From Nitzschia sp. DOCU1 (lineage: Eukaryota > Bacillariophyta > Bacillariophyceae > Bacillariales > Bacillariaceae), in assembly GCA_951394045.1 (NCBI GenBank), contig OX595994.1, positions 1,798,001-1,862,000 of the forward strand: DNA of 64,000 bases, in the 5' to 3' direction. Position 1 is the stretch's first letter, and each line of letters opens with the position of its first letter. The position numbers were made by a program, and so were the translations under genes. Below the pieces are notes generated by a model. It had not been told where the DNA came from. It did no database searches and worked only from the letters and a program-made list of their open reading frames with translations. Below are positions 10,161 through 22,206 of the stretch, in pieces.

Positions 10161-11534
10161 TCACAAGAGGCCCATCGACGAAAGCAAAGACGTCGGGTGT
10201 GTTTGTGCCAGACGGCAAGCTCGGCAAACGTCCGCAGTCAAAACGGCGGGGTTTTGTTTTAAGAGCGAAAACAAAACGGAAGCCTGACAAGACAACACCA
10301 GGATCAGTGTTTGATCCATCAAGTTGTCCTCCCGTGGTAGATACATAATCCCATTGCGAGCACCCTCTATCACCCGCTCCAATATGGGTTTCCACAGAAC
10401 AGTCGGCAGACCCTGGTCCAACTTAGCGCGGCCGGCATAGTTGAAAGCGAGCAATTGCGTCGTGCTCAAGGAAAACACTGTGTTCTCATGATCATATCGA
10501 TCACGACCTCCGAAATCTACCAGAGCCGCAGGAAATACTTGGAGCAGCTCGTGGATATCTTGGTCGGAAGCAATCACTCCTAATTCATTTTCAGGTCTGT
10601 ACCTATTACGATTGCGCATTGCAAACACGGACAGGGAAAGTCGATGCAAGCGCTTCCGTGCCTCCAAACTGCACTGTAAATTCGGGACCATCAAGAAGCG
10701 GATCCAGAATGGGAAGCCACAGGCGAAGTCTGTTTGAGAGAGGTCGATCTCCCGAAGATTGGGACAGGTAGCGACAAGGTTTAGAATCCTGAATCCCTGA
10801 AAGGAATCAATCGTTTCCCCCAAGCGGAGCCTCTCCAGAGACGGGCAACCTTCCAACATATCAATGACAGGATCTCCGACATGGAGGGGAGGGCCTGAAT
10901 TTGAGTGTAGGTGCAAACGCTTTATCATGCAAGAATCCGCGTGCAGTATCTCATCCAGCGCCCCAAGAATCTATGGCGAAAATGTTACTGGACTATACCA
11001 CTCTAGTTCTTCCAGCGATGAATTACCTCGACAAAACGTTTCAAGAATTCTTTCTGATTGGTCCTCTTCAATAGAAAAGTCTTCAAAAACGAACATCCGA
11101 AACGCCGAAAAGATGCCACTAGACTTGGCTCCTTCGATGATCCGCCTAATTGGCTGAGTGAAAGCACAACAGTAGCGGATCGTTAGAGACTTCCATCGGC
11201 GCCCAGCATGAGCCTCGCGATGGAAAAAGTTCACAAGGGCAACAGCGACTTCATCAGTCACCCAATCATACCGTGTTCGAAGATTACCTTCGTCTTGCTG
11301 ATAGACAACGGGTGGACTGAAGGTAAAGTCGCTGTATAGCTCTTCATCTCTAGTAGCAGATTCTTGGTCACGCTGCAGTTTTTGGAGTCTTGATAACACA
11401 CTACTAATTTGAGGAGCCTCTCCGGCTCGCCGATAGTTGGTGGAACCCATGCTGGAGGCACTTTTGAAAAGATTAAAGTGTTGTTCGTCACTCATCCTGT
11501 ATCTTTCTTTATACCCAGACAAAATCAAACCCAA
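10161..11534 (-). pseudogene. Leucine-rich family protein, paralog 3, broken by one in-frame stop
   Basis: The frame from the ATG at 11534 runs 187 codons to a TAG at 10971-10973, then continues in the same frame for 269 more codons to 10161. At the stop the protein reads EWYSPVTFSP, stop, ILGALDEILHADSCMIKRL; paralog 2 reads FSPAILVALHE at the same place, so the stop replaces a residue that paralog 2 has as Ala. Everything downstream matches the family (SLERLRLG, LREIDLS, AFNYAGRAKLD, LWKPILERV, SCQASVLFSLLKQNP, SMGLL). There is no frameshift. This is either a recent single-hit pseudogene, a polymorphic null, or a sequencing error. Read-through cannot be excluded but is not suggested by any signal I see. 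Confidence 0.7.
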
Positions 11535-12018
11535 GTTTCATTGTCATGAATGGAGTATCATGTTGTGGCAAGGCACCGGATCACGATATCATCTCGACCG
11601 AAGGTTTTCTATCCGTTTTGATTGAAGAGTCACGACGTGCCGTTCTCGGCGTGTGAAATGGCATCCAGTTGAAGAAAGATTCTGAATTGTGGTTCCCGCC
11701 GGCGCGAAAAAATTACTCGGGTTTGACTTTTTCGATAGGAAGTGACCTCTAGGACTACTAAATAACGGCCGTTTTTAACGGTCCGCATTCTGGTTGTACC
11801 AGATTCAAGGTAATCCTACATACGTGCGGCTACGTAGAAAAATCTGGTACGGTCGAGTCACGAAAAATGACACCAAAGATACGGTGCTTTGAGAAAACCG
11901 ACCATGCGCCTCATCACACAGAAGATCTCTCCTGTAAACAAAGCATCGCCTGCACTACTTACCTATTGTATCATCGTCGTCTATCCCTCAATTCACTCCA
12001 CAGCATCCTCGAAGAAAG
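11535..12018. other. Intergenic, divergent promoters
   Basis: This lies between paralog 3 (minus) and the SUMO-like fusion gene (plus). No further gene is seen. Confidence 0.4.
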
Positions 12019-12738
12019 ATGGCAAAGAAAGCTTTTCATGTCCCACCAACGGTTGCTCACCGGTATGTTCGCCACCACGGAGGGACTTTGAAGGACGCTC
12101 GTGCCATCGTAGTAGAGTACAAGACGTTTATGGAGCTGAAAAAGAACTTAGGGGACTGGGATGCATCTCTCTTGTCCCCTCCACTTGCCATTGATCGCAT
12201 GTGGCATTTACACATTTTGGATGTAAAAGGCTACACGAAATCATGCGAAGATTTTTGTGGGCAGTTGATTGGACACGATCCTGATGGCGGCATGGACAAG
12301 GAGGCACGAAGAGTCCGCATCGAACGCACGAAAACGTCAATCCAAGCCAAGAACGGCAGAAACTACAACAAACGCATCTGGTCGTTTGGTGATGATGACA
12401 GTCCGCCGGCACCCGCAAGTGCCGCGAGGAATACAGGGAGTGACGAGAGGGATCACGAAGCTCGAGTAGGGAGGGCGGCCGAGACGAATCAAGTTTCTCA
12501 TCCACGTATAGTGAGAGTGAGGGATAATGATACTGGCAAGGAAACGTTTTTCAAGATTGGCAGCAACCGCCCGATGCGTCGTATTTTCGCGTTCTATGCA
12601 CAACTCGAGGGCGTCGAAGCAGGCGACCTGTTTTTCCTGCTTGATGGGGAACGAATTGAACCCGACCAGACGCCAGATATGCTTGAATTAGACGATTACG
12701 ATCAAATCGACGTCCTTCGATCGCAAAGTGGCTGCTAA
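12019..12738 (+). CDS. WH.H-motif (GRDP/DUF1399-like) protein with C-terminal SUMO-like domain
   Basis: Single-exon gene of 239 aa, ATG at 12019. The first ~105 residues hold Y.TFMELKK.LGDWDA.LLSP..AIDRMWHLHILDV..Y...C.DFCGQLIGHDPDGG, whose D.MWH.H.LD...Y...C pattern recalls the core of plant glycine-rich-domain (GRDP/DUF1399) proteins. A charged linker (about 115-170) follows. The C-terminus, from about 172, matches the SUMO/Rad60-SLD ubiquitin fold: ETFFKIGSNRPMRRIF, AFYAQLEG, FFLLDGERI, DQTPDMLELDDYDQIDVL. It ends SQSGC with no di-Gly, so it should not be processed and conjugated like SUMO; more likely it is an embedded docking domain. I infer a link to SUMO-type regulation but the sequence does not prove it. 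Confidence 0.75.
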   Translation: MAKKAFHVPPTVAHRYVRHHGGTLKDARAIVVEYKTFMELKKNLGDWDASLLSPPLAIDRMWHLHILDVKGYTKSCEDFCGQLIGHDPDGGMDKEARRVRIERTKTSIQAKNGRNYNKRIWSFGDDDSPPAPASAARNTGSDERDHEARVGRAAETNQVSHPRIVRVRDNDTGKETFFKIGSNRPMRRIFAFYAQLEGVEAGDLFFLLDGERIEPDQTPDMLELDDYDQIDVLRSQSGC

Positions 12739-13502
12739 AGTGATCAACTTGCTCTTATCCATGCCATTACCATTGGTCCAAGAATAACTCCAAGTACGGG
12801 CGGGGCCCTGCTGTGGTTCTTTGTTGGATATCAATATATTTCATCATTCTTCAGAAAATCCATTATCTAATGTAGATTAAAGCCAAAAGTATTGCATTGG
12901 AGCCACCACTTTGCTACTTCCAATCCTACTACCCCGAGTCACCAGTACTATCGGCGAGTTCGGCTTAGATATAGCTCTACTAAAATAACAGTCTAGTACG
13001 ATGCTTCTCAAAGATTAATATTGTTATAGATCTATTCGTTGTTTGAATGACCTTCAGTATTGTCTCGAAGGCTTTAGACTCGCCCCCGAATTTGCTGTCG
13101 TCGAATCATGGCTTTCGAGTTTGGCACTTATTAGTACAGTATCCAACTACCGCCGCCGGTCGTCGTAGCAGGGTTGCATTGTGAGTTTGCTCGTGAGTAA
13201 AAAAGAAACAGTGTGCGCTGTCTTCGACCGGCGACAACTAGCTAGAGATCATTTGACCTTATAACACGGGTCTATGCTTTTTCCGAAGGATTAAGACGAC
13301 GCGATGAATGTATTTCCTCTAAACTACTTGGAACCGAACGAATTACCTTTCTTCTACTACTGGCCTGCGTTTAGAATAATGGTCGAATAGGCACTAAAAT
13401 GCTCTATATTAATACGCAAGGAGTTATAGTATTGAATAATACAAGATGAAACAGCAAACGACTCGTTTGCTAAAGAGATGCCAGACGAAAGAGCGTTCGA
13501 AT
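12739..13502. other. Intergenic, no gene seen
   Basis: Convergent region between the SUMO-like fusion gene and histone H3. AT-rich stretches are present; no coding or RNA gene is supported. Confidence 0.5.
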
Positions 13503-14757
<1,255 letters not shown>

Positions 14758-15343
14758 GCATTTCTTGCTGCCGTTGTCGTATGAAATCTCATCGACATTC
14801 ACAATCAAACTGACTCTTTTTAGAGTCACCCTGATCCACAAAGGACACTTGCCTTTCCACTCTCTCCAGTGCTACTGTGCTGTATCTTGTATTGCATCTT
14901 AGTTTAGTTTACAACTGAGATGGCATTCGCATTTCCAGCTATCACAGTGTATTGTCGAAAGCTTGCCTTGAACAATAGTCAAATAGCTCTCTATCCCGTT
15001 GGGTATTTCGTTATCTATCCGTTCTATTTCTCCTTTCGTCCATCTTTGGTAGATACCTGCAATAGCATTTGACTTCTTGTGCCGAAGCCAGGTTCGTACG
15101 AGTCCAACATTCTTTGGATTCAATCGACTCGCCCGCCCTGCCTTTCAGCGATGCATGCGTTCCCGCCATTTTCGTAACGAGTCGGATGCCGTTCGTCCGC
15201 CCGAGCATCGCTTTCGAAGGAAGGTGCGTTGCAATCACCATGATGAGATCGATGCAATAGAAGAAAGGCTACCGACCCGCCTCTACTTCTCCTACTGCCT
15301 TGAATTGACGATTGTTGGCAGGCACTAATCTCGTATATTCACC
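14758..15343. other. Intergenic, no gene seen
   Basis: H4 3' flank and PEX3 upstream region. One minus-strand open frame at 14899..15123 has no recognisable motif and is not called. Confidence 0.4.
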
Positions 15344-16678
15344 ATGTCCCACTCCAATAATAGACATCGTAGAGGCCGACAGCATGTTTTGGGTAGCACC
15401 GTCAAGACGATCGCAACTACCGCGGTGGTGGCCTATGGTGCCTATAAGGCTTACGAATATTTGCGCACCGACAACAATAGCGACAATCTGATTCCACAGT
15501 GGCTATCCTCAATGTTTATAGACGATGAAGAAGAAGACACTGTCGGACACCGAGGTGGTTCTTCGTCGACACGCTCTCCTCGATCAAAGAAACCGCAGTC
15601 GCCACCACCACTTAATCCTCGTACTCGCCATCGACTGGCACAACAAGGAATTCGAAAGTGTAGGCAGGAAATTCACAAGGCTTATGCCACGTGTTGGCCG
15701 GCCATTCAACAAGTCATGGAAGAAAGCACGAATACGGTCGCCTTGACACAAGAATTGAGGGTGCTTCGACAACAAAATGCTTCACCGGAACGACAAGAAG
15801 AATTGTGGCAAGATATTCAAATGGAAACCTTGGTGAAATTCGTCGCGACACAATACGCGTCGTCGTTGTTAGTTTTGTCCTTGACGTTGCAATTACATTG
15901 GATTGGAGGACAAGTCTTTGGTCATCAACAACAGCAGCAAGGGGATGTAGCGCGAGAAATTGCACACATGGCACAACATGTCATGATGCAGTGTCATGAC
16001 TATTTCAAGACACAAGGTGTGCCATTATTGATTGCGGCAGTTCGATCAGCCATTGCTGCGAGTCCCATCATGACACCATCCGAATCGGCATGGAAACCAA
16101 CCACGTTTATATCGCTTCAGGATTTGGAACGTGCCTTGGATCGAGTGGATGCTCATTTGGAAAAAGGAGGCGGCAAGAGCACGGCGTATTCGCGCAATTG
16201 GATACGAATCATTCTACCAGACCCAAGTAGTTTGGAAGATGATAGTAGTGACAGCGATAGTGATAATGAGGACGATGAGGAGGAGGAACGGAGCGAGGAT
16301 CCTACTTCGTTGTCATTCATGTTGGAATCCTTTTGGGACTTGGCAGAATCTCCCGCGTGGCAGGATGCCAAACTACAGACGATCCAAACGACAAGGGCCT
16401 ATTTGCGAGACAAGGGTTGGGGATCCGTCTTTCAACAATCGAATAGCATTGAAACCGATACTGACAAGGAAAGCAAGGTAGATTCATCTCTCATCAGCAG
16501 GTCGCACCTGGTGCCCCTGGCCAAGATTATTGCACCTCTCAAATCAACGTGCGGACTTGTGGTTGCCGAGGGAAGCGCGAAGGAGCGAAAGAAAGAAAAG
16601 AACAACTCGTTGCTGTCGAAACTACAAAAGCTTCCAACTGTATTGGAATTGGGTGAAGTGAGTTTCTTGCAGACGTAG
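15344..16678 (+). CDS. PEX3: Peroxin-3 (PEX3), peroxisomal membrane biogenesis factor
   Basis: Single-exon gene of 444 aa, ATG at 15344. The N-terminus is short and basic (RHRRGR) and followed by a hydrophobic stretch TVKTIATTAVVAYGAYKAYEYL (about 19-40), the usual PEX3 membrane anchor. After an acidic and Pro/Ser linker comes the PEX3 core: the R..H..FQ-like start of the helical domain, the TQELRVLRQ segment, and the diagnostic EELWQDIQMETLVKF..TQYASSLLVLSLTLQLHWIGGQVFG block (about 163-205). An acidic insertion DDSSDSDSDNEDDEEEE sits near 303-320. PEX3 docks PEX19 and inserts peroxisomal membrane proteins. The length is somewhat greater than the ~370 aa of animal PEX3, due mostly to the two low-complexity inserts. 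Confidence 0.88.
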   Translation: MSHSNNRHRRGRQHVLGSTVKTIATTAVVAYGAYKAYEYLRTDNNSDNLIPQWLSSMFIDDEEEDTVGHRGGSSSTRSPRSKKPQSPPPLNPRTRHRLAQQGIRKCRQEIHKAYATCWPAIQQVMEESTNTVALTQELRVLRQQNASPERQEELWQDIQMETLVKFVATQYASSLLVLSLTLQLHWIGGQVFGHQQQQQGDVAREIAHMAQHVMMQCHDYFKTQGVPLLIAAVRSAIAASPIMTPSESAWKPTTFISLQDLERALDRVDAHLEKGGGKSTAYSRNWIRIILPDPSSLEDDSSDSDSDNEDDEEEERSEDPTSLSFMLESFWDLAESPAWQDAKLQTIQTTRAYLRDKGWGSVFQQSNSIETDTDKESKVDSSLISRSHLVPLAKIIAPLKSTCGLVVAEGSAKERKKEKNNSLLSKLQKLPTVLELGEVSFLQT

Positions 16679-16833
16679 CCATCCTTGCTCTCACTCGTCG
16701 TGGTCGATTCCCAATGTGGAAGCAAGTGAAATAGAAATTTGTAATTCGTGCTAATTTATTAGACTGGGTATGTTCATGAATCAGTCTTTCATCGGTATGT
16801 GCAGGTGAGTAGATGCAATTGTCTTTTCCCTGA

Positions 16834-17689
16834 TTAGACTTTTGTTCGGGCGAATCGCTGGGCCAAGAGGTTGACCGTCCATGAAGTTTTCTTTGTGGCG
16901 CTTCCTCGGGACGCAGATGTAGTAGAAGACGTTGTGGACACGTTGTCATCGTCCGAAGTTAGCGATTGGGTGCTTATGCTGGTCTTAACCGTCGAAGAGA
17001 GTGATTGGTTGCTTTGACTGGTCTTAACAACCTTACTGACCATCGTCGCGTCTTTGGCAGATTTCTTCAGGGCTTTGTTCTCGGCTAGCAGCTGCTTATT
17101 TTTCTCTTCCATCTTGACGAGTTCCTGAAATGCTCCCTGCATCATGGTCACCGACATGAAAGTGTAAATGGAGTTCCATGAATCATGTTTCGTCTCATTG
17201 AATACGTCGCTTAGGAGATATTCTAGCGTCTGAAGAAGCGCTTTGCCCATGAGTGGATAATGTTTGGGCATGACTCCATAGTTGATGTGTCGGTAACCAA
17301 GTTGTTGCAACTGACCCTCCACCAATTCCAAGTCTGGACCGAGCATATCGATTGCAAGATCAAGCATGCTGATAAAGTTACTTGCAAACGCGACAAACGC
17401 CCTGTTGTCCTTTAGGTGCTCGCCTGGCTGGACACCTTGGGCAAAGTCGAACTGCCGCCACACATCTGGTGCAATTTGGAACATGCTGAACAGAGAAAGA
17501 CAAGCCGTAACACGATGAGACAAGTGCGCGAGGAAGATGAAGTTCGACATCGCTTTATCCTGATACTTACCGGGTGAACAATTCTACGCCGACAACGGTT
17601 TTATAGTTGGGTAGAGACTTGATGCGATTCCAAGTATCGGATACATCATTGACAACGTCAAAGTAAGAGTCCTTTACAAAGTGCTTCAT
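16834..17689 (-). CDS. Globin-domain protein with C-terminal extension, cluster copy 1
   Basis: Exon 1 17571..17689 and exon 2 16834..17485 (intron 85 bases, phase 2, splitting Arg40) give 256 aa. The globin fold is recognisable by the TW..I...PNY...VG.ELF start, MFQIAPDVWRQFDF (helix C/CD), MLGPDLE, the F-helix QQLGYRHINYGV with proximal His106, and the HYPLMGKALLQTL G helix. Counting back from the proximal His, the distal E7 position is Phe73 instead of the His found in the fourth globin of this window. After the globin domain (about 160 aa) comes a coiled-coil-like EEKNKQLLAENKALKKS and a Ser/Thr-rich tail ending WTVNLLAQRFARTKV. Haem binding is likely; the ligand or role (O2 sensing, NO dioxygenation, storage) is unknown. 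Confidence 0.82.
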
Positions 17690-19233
17690 GGTGGTTAGCG
17701 CTTTTTCTTTGGTTTCTTGTTATCAAGCAAAATGAATCGTCGACTTTCTTTTTTTTCTTTTTTGTGACAAAAGAGTAATGTCGATTCCTCGAATGTGAGA
17801 AATGCGAAAGATGCCAAAACGTTGCCACCTCCTTGAATATGGTCGTCACAGAGACACAGTTGAACTATTTTCTATGGCAGACAATTGCCCCAGTTTCTCC
17901 TACACCACCGTAGTCTGTATTTTGTCCCCCTTCATTTAACCGTACTTTTGCCACGTCCATATTCGTCAGACGCCGCAGAATCACCATCCAGTTCTTGTTC
18001 TGTTCTTCAAATGCAGGCAATTCTCCTTGGTTTAATGGCTACCTTTTCCGACTACCACGATAGCGCATACCAATTCTTAAACATTGCAGTGCTTCTTTCG
18101 CCCCTTCTCCATTTTACTGCATACTGCGCGCCGTCGTACTTCATCATGCGAAACGTCAGAGAACTCCAACTTCGTTAAACGTGGTTTGAGAAGGTCGATT
18201 AGAGGGTTGGCAGAATTGGCGGTGAACTCACATCACTGAATTTCGATCCTCGCTAGCATCGGAGCAGATTACTGGTGCAGAATTGTGGTCCCCAGCGACA
18301 GTATTGGGGATGTAACAATGATGATTATCTCGTGGTTCCACCCTTACAATACGGAGCATCCCCTTTTGACACTGTCTGTACCTTATCTACCCGTGTTGTT
18401 CAATTTTTCTCTCGTGCATAGAGTCAAGTTACTCCGATGATTGGAATCCAAAGACGATTTGGTAGTCTTGAAGGCCGCGATCAAATGAACTCCTACCATG
18501 GAGTGCATCAAGACCAAGGCGTAGTGTTGTTAAATGCGACGCTTCGTCTGCTATTGCAGCTAGCCCCATGATACTACAATGGGAAGCTACTACTAGTACA
18601 CCTGCACCTTTTGACGGATTCGGAGGAAGCACGCGTCTTCAGCAGTTGTTTCTGGTGGATCGAGCAGGAGTCCTTGACGGCGCTTCTTGATTGGAAATGG
18701 TGGCGGAAAGCCCACCACTACTACTGCTGCGGCAGTCGCTACCGAGAAAAAGAGCAGCAAGGCTGACTCAGCAGGTTTCCATTGGTGCAAAGGAAAGGCT
18801 GTGTTTATTGTGGATCGTGGTCCTCCTCGTGGGGGTTCGTCCGGCGGAGAAAGAAAGCGGACTTGGGAGAAGGGGCGAAAAATGGTGCGAGCAACCAATC
18901 TCACCCTTTCCTCCTATCGAAAATATAAAAGCTTCCAACTGCTATACTTGAATTGGGAGTTTAATAGTGCGTTTCCTCTCCGGACGGCCGTATTACTAGT
19001 AGTACTAGCAGCAGCTCCTACTTAATGCTGCTGTACTACTCGTCGCGGATTTCCGGTGTGATGGGAATAAAAACGCAGCAGCATGTGTGTGGAAGTCGGG
19101 ACAGAAAAATTCGACGTGAGGAAATCAGTGCTAGTATATAAGACTTCTGCCATGAATATCGTATTTCTTTCGTGGGTGTAGTATGCAGTTGTAGAATAGA
19201 TTCGATTCCCCTTCTACGACGGCAGCAGCAGGA
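17690..19233. other. Intergenic between globin copies 1 and 2
   Basis: About 1.5 kb containing a T-rich run near 17,745, several CTACTAGTAG-like words near 18,990 and no supported gene. Overlapping open frames on both strands at 18,593-19,025 lack motifs. Confidence 0.4.
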
Positions 19234-20052
19234 TCAAACTTTTGTTCGCGAGAAACGCTGGGCCAAAAGATTGGCCGTCCATGATCTCTTGGTGCTCTGC
19301 GACGGAGAAAACGTAGAAGACGTTGTGGAAACATTGTCATCGTCCGAGGTGATTGACTGGGTGCTCTGGCTGGTCTTATCCATATTGGCCAACGCTGCTT
19401 GTTGGGCCGATTTCCTGCTCGACGACCGGAGGGTTTTGTTCTCCGCTACTAATGCGGTATATTTTTCTTCCACCTTGACGAGTTCTTGAAATGCTCCCTG
19501 CATCATGGTCACTGACATGAACGTGTAAATGGAGTTCCATGAATCATGTTGCTTTTCGTTGAATACGTCGCCCAGGAGAAATTCTAGTGTCTGGAGGAGC
19601 GCTTTTCCCATGAGTGGATAGTGCTTCGGCATGACTCCATAGTTGACGTGCCGGTAACCAAGTTGTTGCAACTGTCCCTCCACCAATTCCAAGTCCGGAC
19701 CGAGCATCTCAATTGCAAGATCAAGCATACTGATGAAGTGACCAGCAAAAGCGACAAATGCTTTGTTGTCCCTAAGGTTCTCGCCTGGCTTGACACCATG
19801 GGCAAAGTCGAACTGCCGCCACACATCTGGGGCAATTTGGAACATGCTGAAAAACGATAAACAAAACGCAACGTGAGAGAAAAGCGCGATGTAGAGCAGG
19901 TTCGACGCAGTTCGCTGTATCACTAATACTTACCGACTGAACAACTCTACGCCGACGACGGTTTTATAGTTGGGTAGAGACTTGATGCGATTCCAAGTAT
20001 CGGACACATCATTGACAACGTCAAAGTAAGAGTCCTTTACAAAATGCTTCAT
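19234..20052 (-). CDS. Globin-domain protein with C-terminal extension, cluster copy 2
   Basis: Exon 1 19934..20052 and exon 2 19234..19846 (intron 87 bases, same phase and position as copy 1) give 243 aa. Exon 1 differs from copy 1 at very few residues (ELFSR against ELFTR), so the pair arose by a fairly recent duplication. Proximal His106 is present in QQLGYRHVNYGV; the E7 position is Phe73. The tail is shorter than in copy 1 but keeps the Ser/Thr-rich section (SQSITSDDDNVSTTSST) and the ending WTANLLAQRFSRTKV. The conserved tail ending, after a diverged linker, points to selection on it, perhaps as a localisation or partner-binding element; that is inference. Confidence 0.82.
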
Positions 20053-21204
20053 GGTGCTGTTCTTTTGTTTCAGGTTATCAACAAGCAAAGGGGATTATCT
20101 TCTCTTGATCTTTCTTTTTGTGACAAGCGATGCTCGATGTCCTGGAGACGAGATGCGAAAGATACCAATCATCACTGAAAGCTGGCCGGAGCCTTCTTCT
20201 CCTTTCAGTAGAACCGGGCGAATTTTTCGTTGTGTCGCAGACTTGGTTTGTGTGAAGCAGACTGTGACCGGAGAAGCATAATAAAACTTTGGCATGAAGC
20301 CGATATTTGTTAAGTAAAACTTCATGCCGGTATTTCATATGCTCTCGTTGGATCTTTTGGTAGAAATCCTTAACAAATAACCGCTCAAGACAGCGCAAAC
20401 TACTCTCAGAAAGGGTTCTTCGGGAAATATCATCGGACATAGTAGCACCTCGGATGCATTCACAACGCCTCACATTAGAATCGTGAACTGGCATGGTTTC
20501 TTCATCCAAGGTTCGGGAGGTTCTGCTTGAGGTGATGTTTCACTATGGAGAGATTGCTGGAGCTGGCATTTTCTCCCATTGCTCATGGATGGAAACATGG
20601 GCGGTTTGTAGGCGTACTCATCAATAGAAGCAAAGCTCGTCTCTACCGGTAGAGTGGCTGGTCGTTGACATTTCGCTTTTCTCTACTACCGTAGGCGTCG
20701 TCATCATCTGAGATACGGTGGGATCCTGCTGGAATTATTGATGCTCTGCTGCTGAAACAAAGCGGCGGTTCAAGAAGACGGTGCAAGGTTCATCAGTTTC
20801 GATAGCTACTACTACTAGTACTAGCATAGTTCAGTTCCTGCTAGTAGACTCTTGTAGTAATACCGTCTGTGTTCTTGCTTTGACTACGGTGGCAAAGGTT
20901 GGACATTTTGGCCAGAGTCGTCTTGCTCGTGAATAGAACAGGCGAGCGACGTCATTGTACCCCACCGAACGTCAAAAATGAAGAAGGCTCACAAGGCTTC
21001 CACAACTCTGCTATGCTGTGATGATTTTTGTTTACGCCGGTCGTTACGGAAATTTATCGAGTCGTGCAAGTCCATTCATGCAGGAAGCAAATTTTGCAAA
21101 GATACCACGTGTATCCATCTATCCTATCATAAGATCTTGCGTGTCTCAGCCGTTGTTGTTCGTGCACGCTACGACGCTCCCTCCAAAACGGGAGTCTCAC
21201 ACGT
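20053..21204. other. Intergenic upstream of the H3 variant locus
   Basis: No supported gene. A minus-strand open frame at 20078..20509 has no motif and was rejected. CTACCGGTAG and CTACTAGTA words occur near 20,645 and 20,810. Confidence 0.4.
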
Positions 21205-21300
21205 TTTGGTAATTGTCCCTCCCCTCTTTCACAATATATGATTAAGAGAACACTTCTTGTTTCTTCGCCTATTCTTGCAACCATGGCCCGAACGAAGGTA
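21205..21300 (+). pseudogene. Orphan copy of H3 promoter/5' UTR and first exon
   Basis: The DNA before 21283 resembles the 5' UTR and proximal promoter of the canonical H3 gene (CCCTCCCC, TTTCACA, TTGTTTCTTC, ATTCTTGCAACC in the same order). It is followed by ATGGCCCGAACGAAG (MARTK, 21283..21297) and a GTAAAC donor-like site. No matching exon 2 follows before the complete H3 variant 400 bases downstream. It is either a dead fragment of a duplicated H3 gene or an alternative first exon able to splice onto the variant's exon 2 at 21811; the second option would give the same MARTK start. Confidence 0.6.
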
Positions 21301-21694
21301 AACCAGGTGGGCCAAACGACTTACAACAACTCACTGAACGCTTTTGACCTTGCGATAACGACCATCTACCGGTAGGAGCCGTTGTTGCAGTGTTACGGAT
21401 TTTTTGATTCGTGCAAGTCCATTTTTAACACAGCAATCATTGATTGCTTCGACCACATTGATGCTGTGTTGTCGTTCTCGCGCCGGGCGATTCCTAAAAG
21501 GGGGAGATCCCCCTGAATGATTGAACATGCGTGCGTAATAAAATTACTAACAAATTTGGGGGTTTCTATCTGGTTAAGAACGCCCGCGCGTCTGGGTACG
21601 AGTATCGACGACCAACGGGTTTAGCGATATCGCCGAAACTTGAAGCCACCTCTGGATCGAAGTAACAAATTCTGTTGTCTCCATTCTTGCTACC

Positions 21695-22206
21695 ATGGCC
21701 CGAACCAAGGTAAGCCGAATCGATCCCATGAATCCTGTTGATACGGTAGCAATCACGTAAATGGTGGAGTTCATCTGACGCATATTTGTTCCCCCTTACC
21801 AAATCCGCAGCAAACTGCCCGAAAGGTTACCGGAGGAAAGGCTCCCCGCAAGGAATTTGCCACCAAGGCGGCTCGTAAGTCTGCCCCCGCTACCGGAGGT
21901 GTCAAGAAGCCTCGCCGTTTCCGACCTGGTACCGTCGCTCTTCGCGAAATTCGTCGGTACCAAAAGTCGACGGATTTGTTGATCCGCAAGTTGCCATTTC
22001 AACGGTTGGTGCGTGAGATTGCATGGCAATTGAGAAGTGATCTTCGCTTTCAGGAATCAGCCATCTTGGCCCTTCAAGAAGCCTCTGAGGCTTATCTTGT
22101 CGGACTCTTTGAAGATACGAACTTGTGCGCTTTACACGCCAAGCGTGTGACGATCATGCCCAAGGATATTAGGCTGGCGCGTCGTCTCCGCGGCGAACGA
22201 TCATGA
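21695..22206 (+). CDS. H3: Divergent histone H3 variant lacking Ser10 and Lys79
   Basis: Exon 1 21695..21709 (MARTK), intron 21710..21810 (101 bases, GTAAGC...CCGCAG), exon 2 21811..22206; 136 aa, the same length and intron position as the canonical H3 at 13.5 kb. In mature H3 numbering it differs from that H3 at S10V, Q19E, L20F, H39R, Y41F, Q76W, D77Q, F78L, K79R, G86E, V89I, A96S, I112L, Q125R and I130L. K4, K9, K14, K18, K23, K27, S28, K36 and K56 remain. The histone fold is intact, so this looks like a functional variant and not a decayed gene. The loss of the mitotic phosphorylation site S10 and the DOT1 target K79, with a WQLR sequence before loop 1, suggests a specialised role. It is not a centromeric CenH3: there is no long loop 1 and the N-terminal tail is conserved. 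Confidence 0.93.

Noticed and set aside
18593..19025. Overlapping open frames on both strands between globins 1 and 2
   Set aside because: Low-complexity, mutually overlapping frames without family motifs.
20078..20509. 143-codon minus-strand open frame
   Set aside because: No motif, starts at a non-ATG codon, overlaps the promoter side of globin copy 2, and no splice sites extend it.
21695..22206. Centromeric H3 (CenH3) identity for the variant
   Set aside because: The tail is conserved and collinear with H3, loop 1 is not lengthened and total length is the same as canonical H3.
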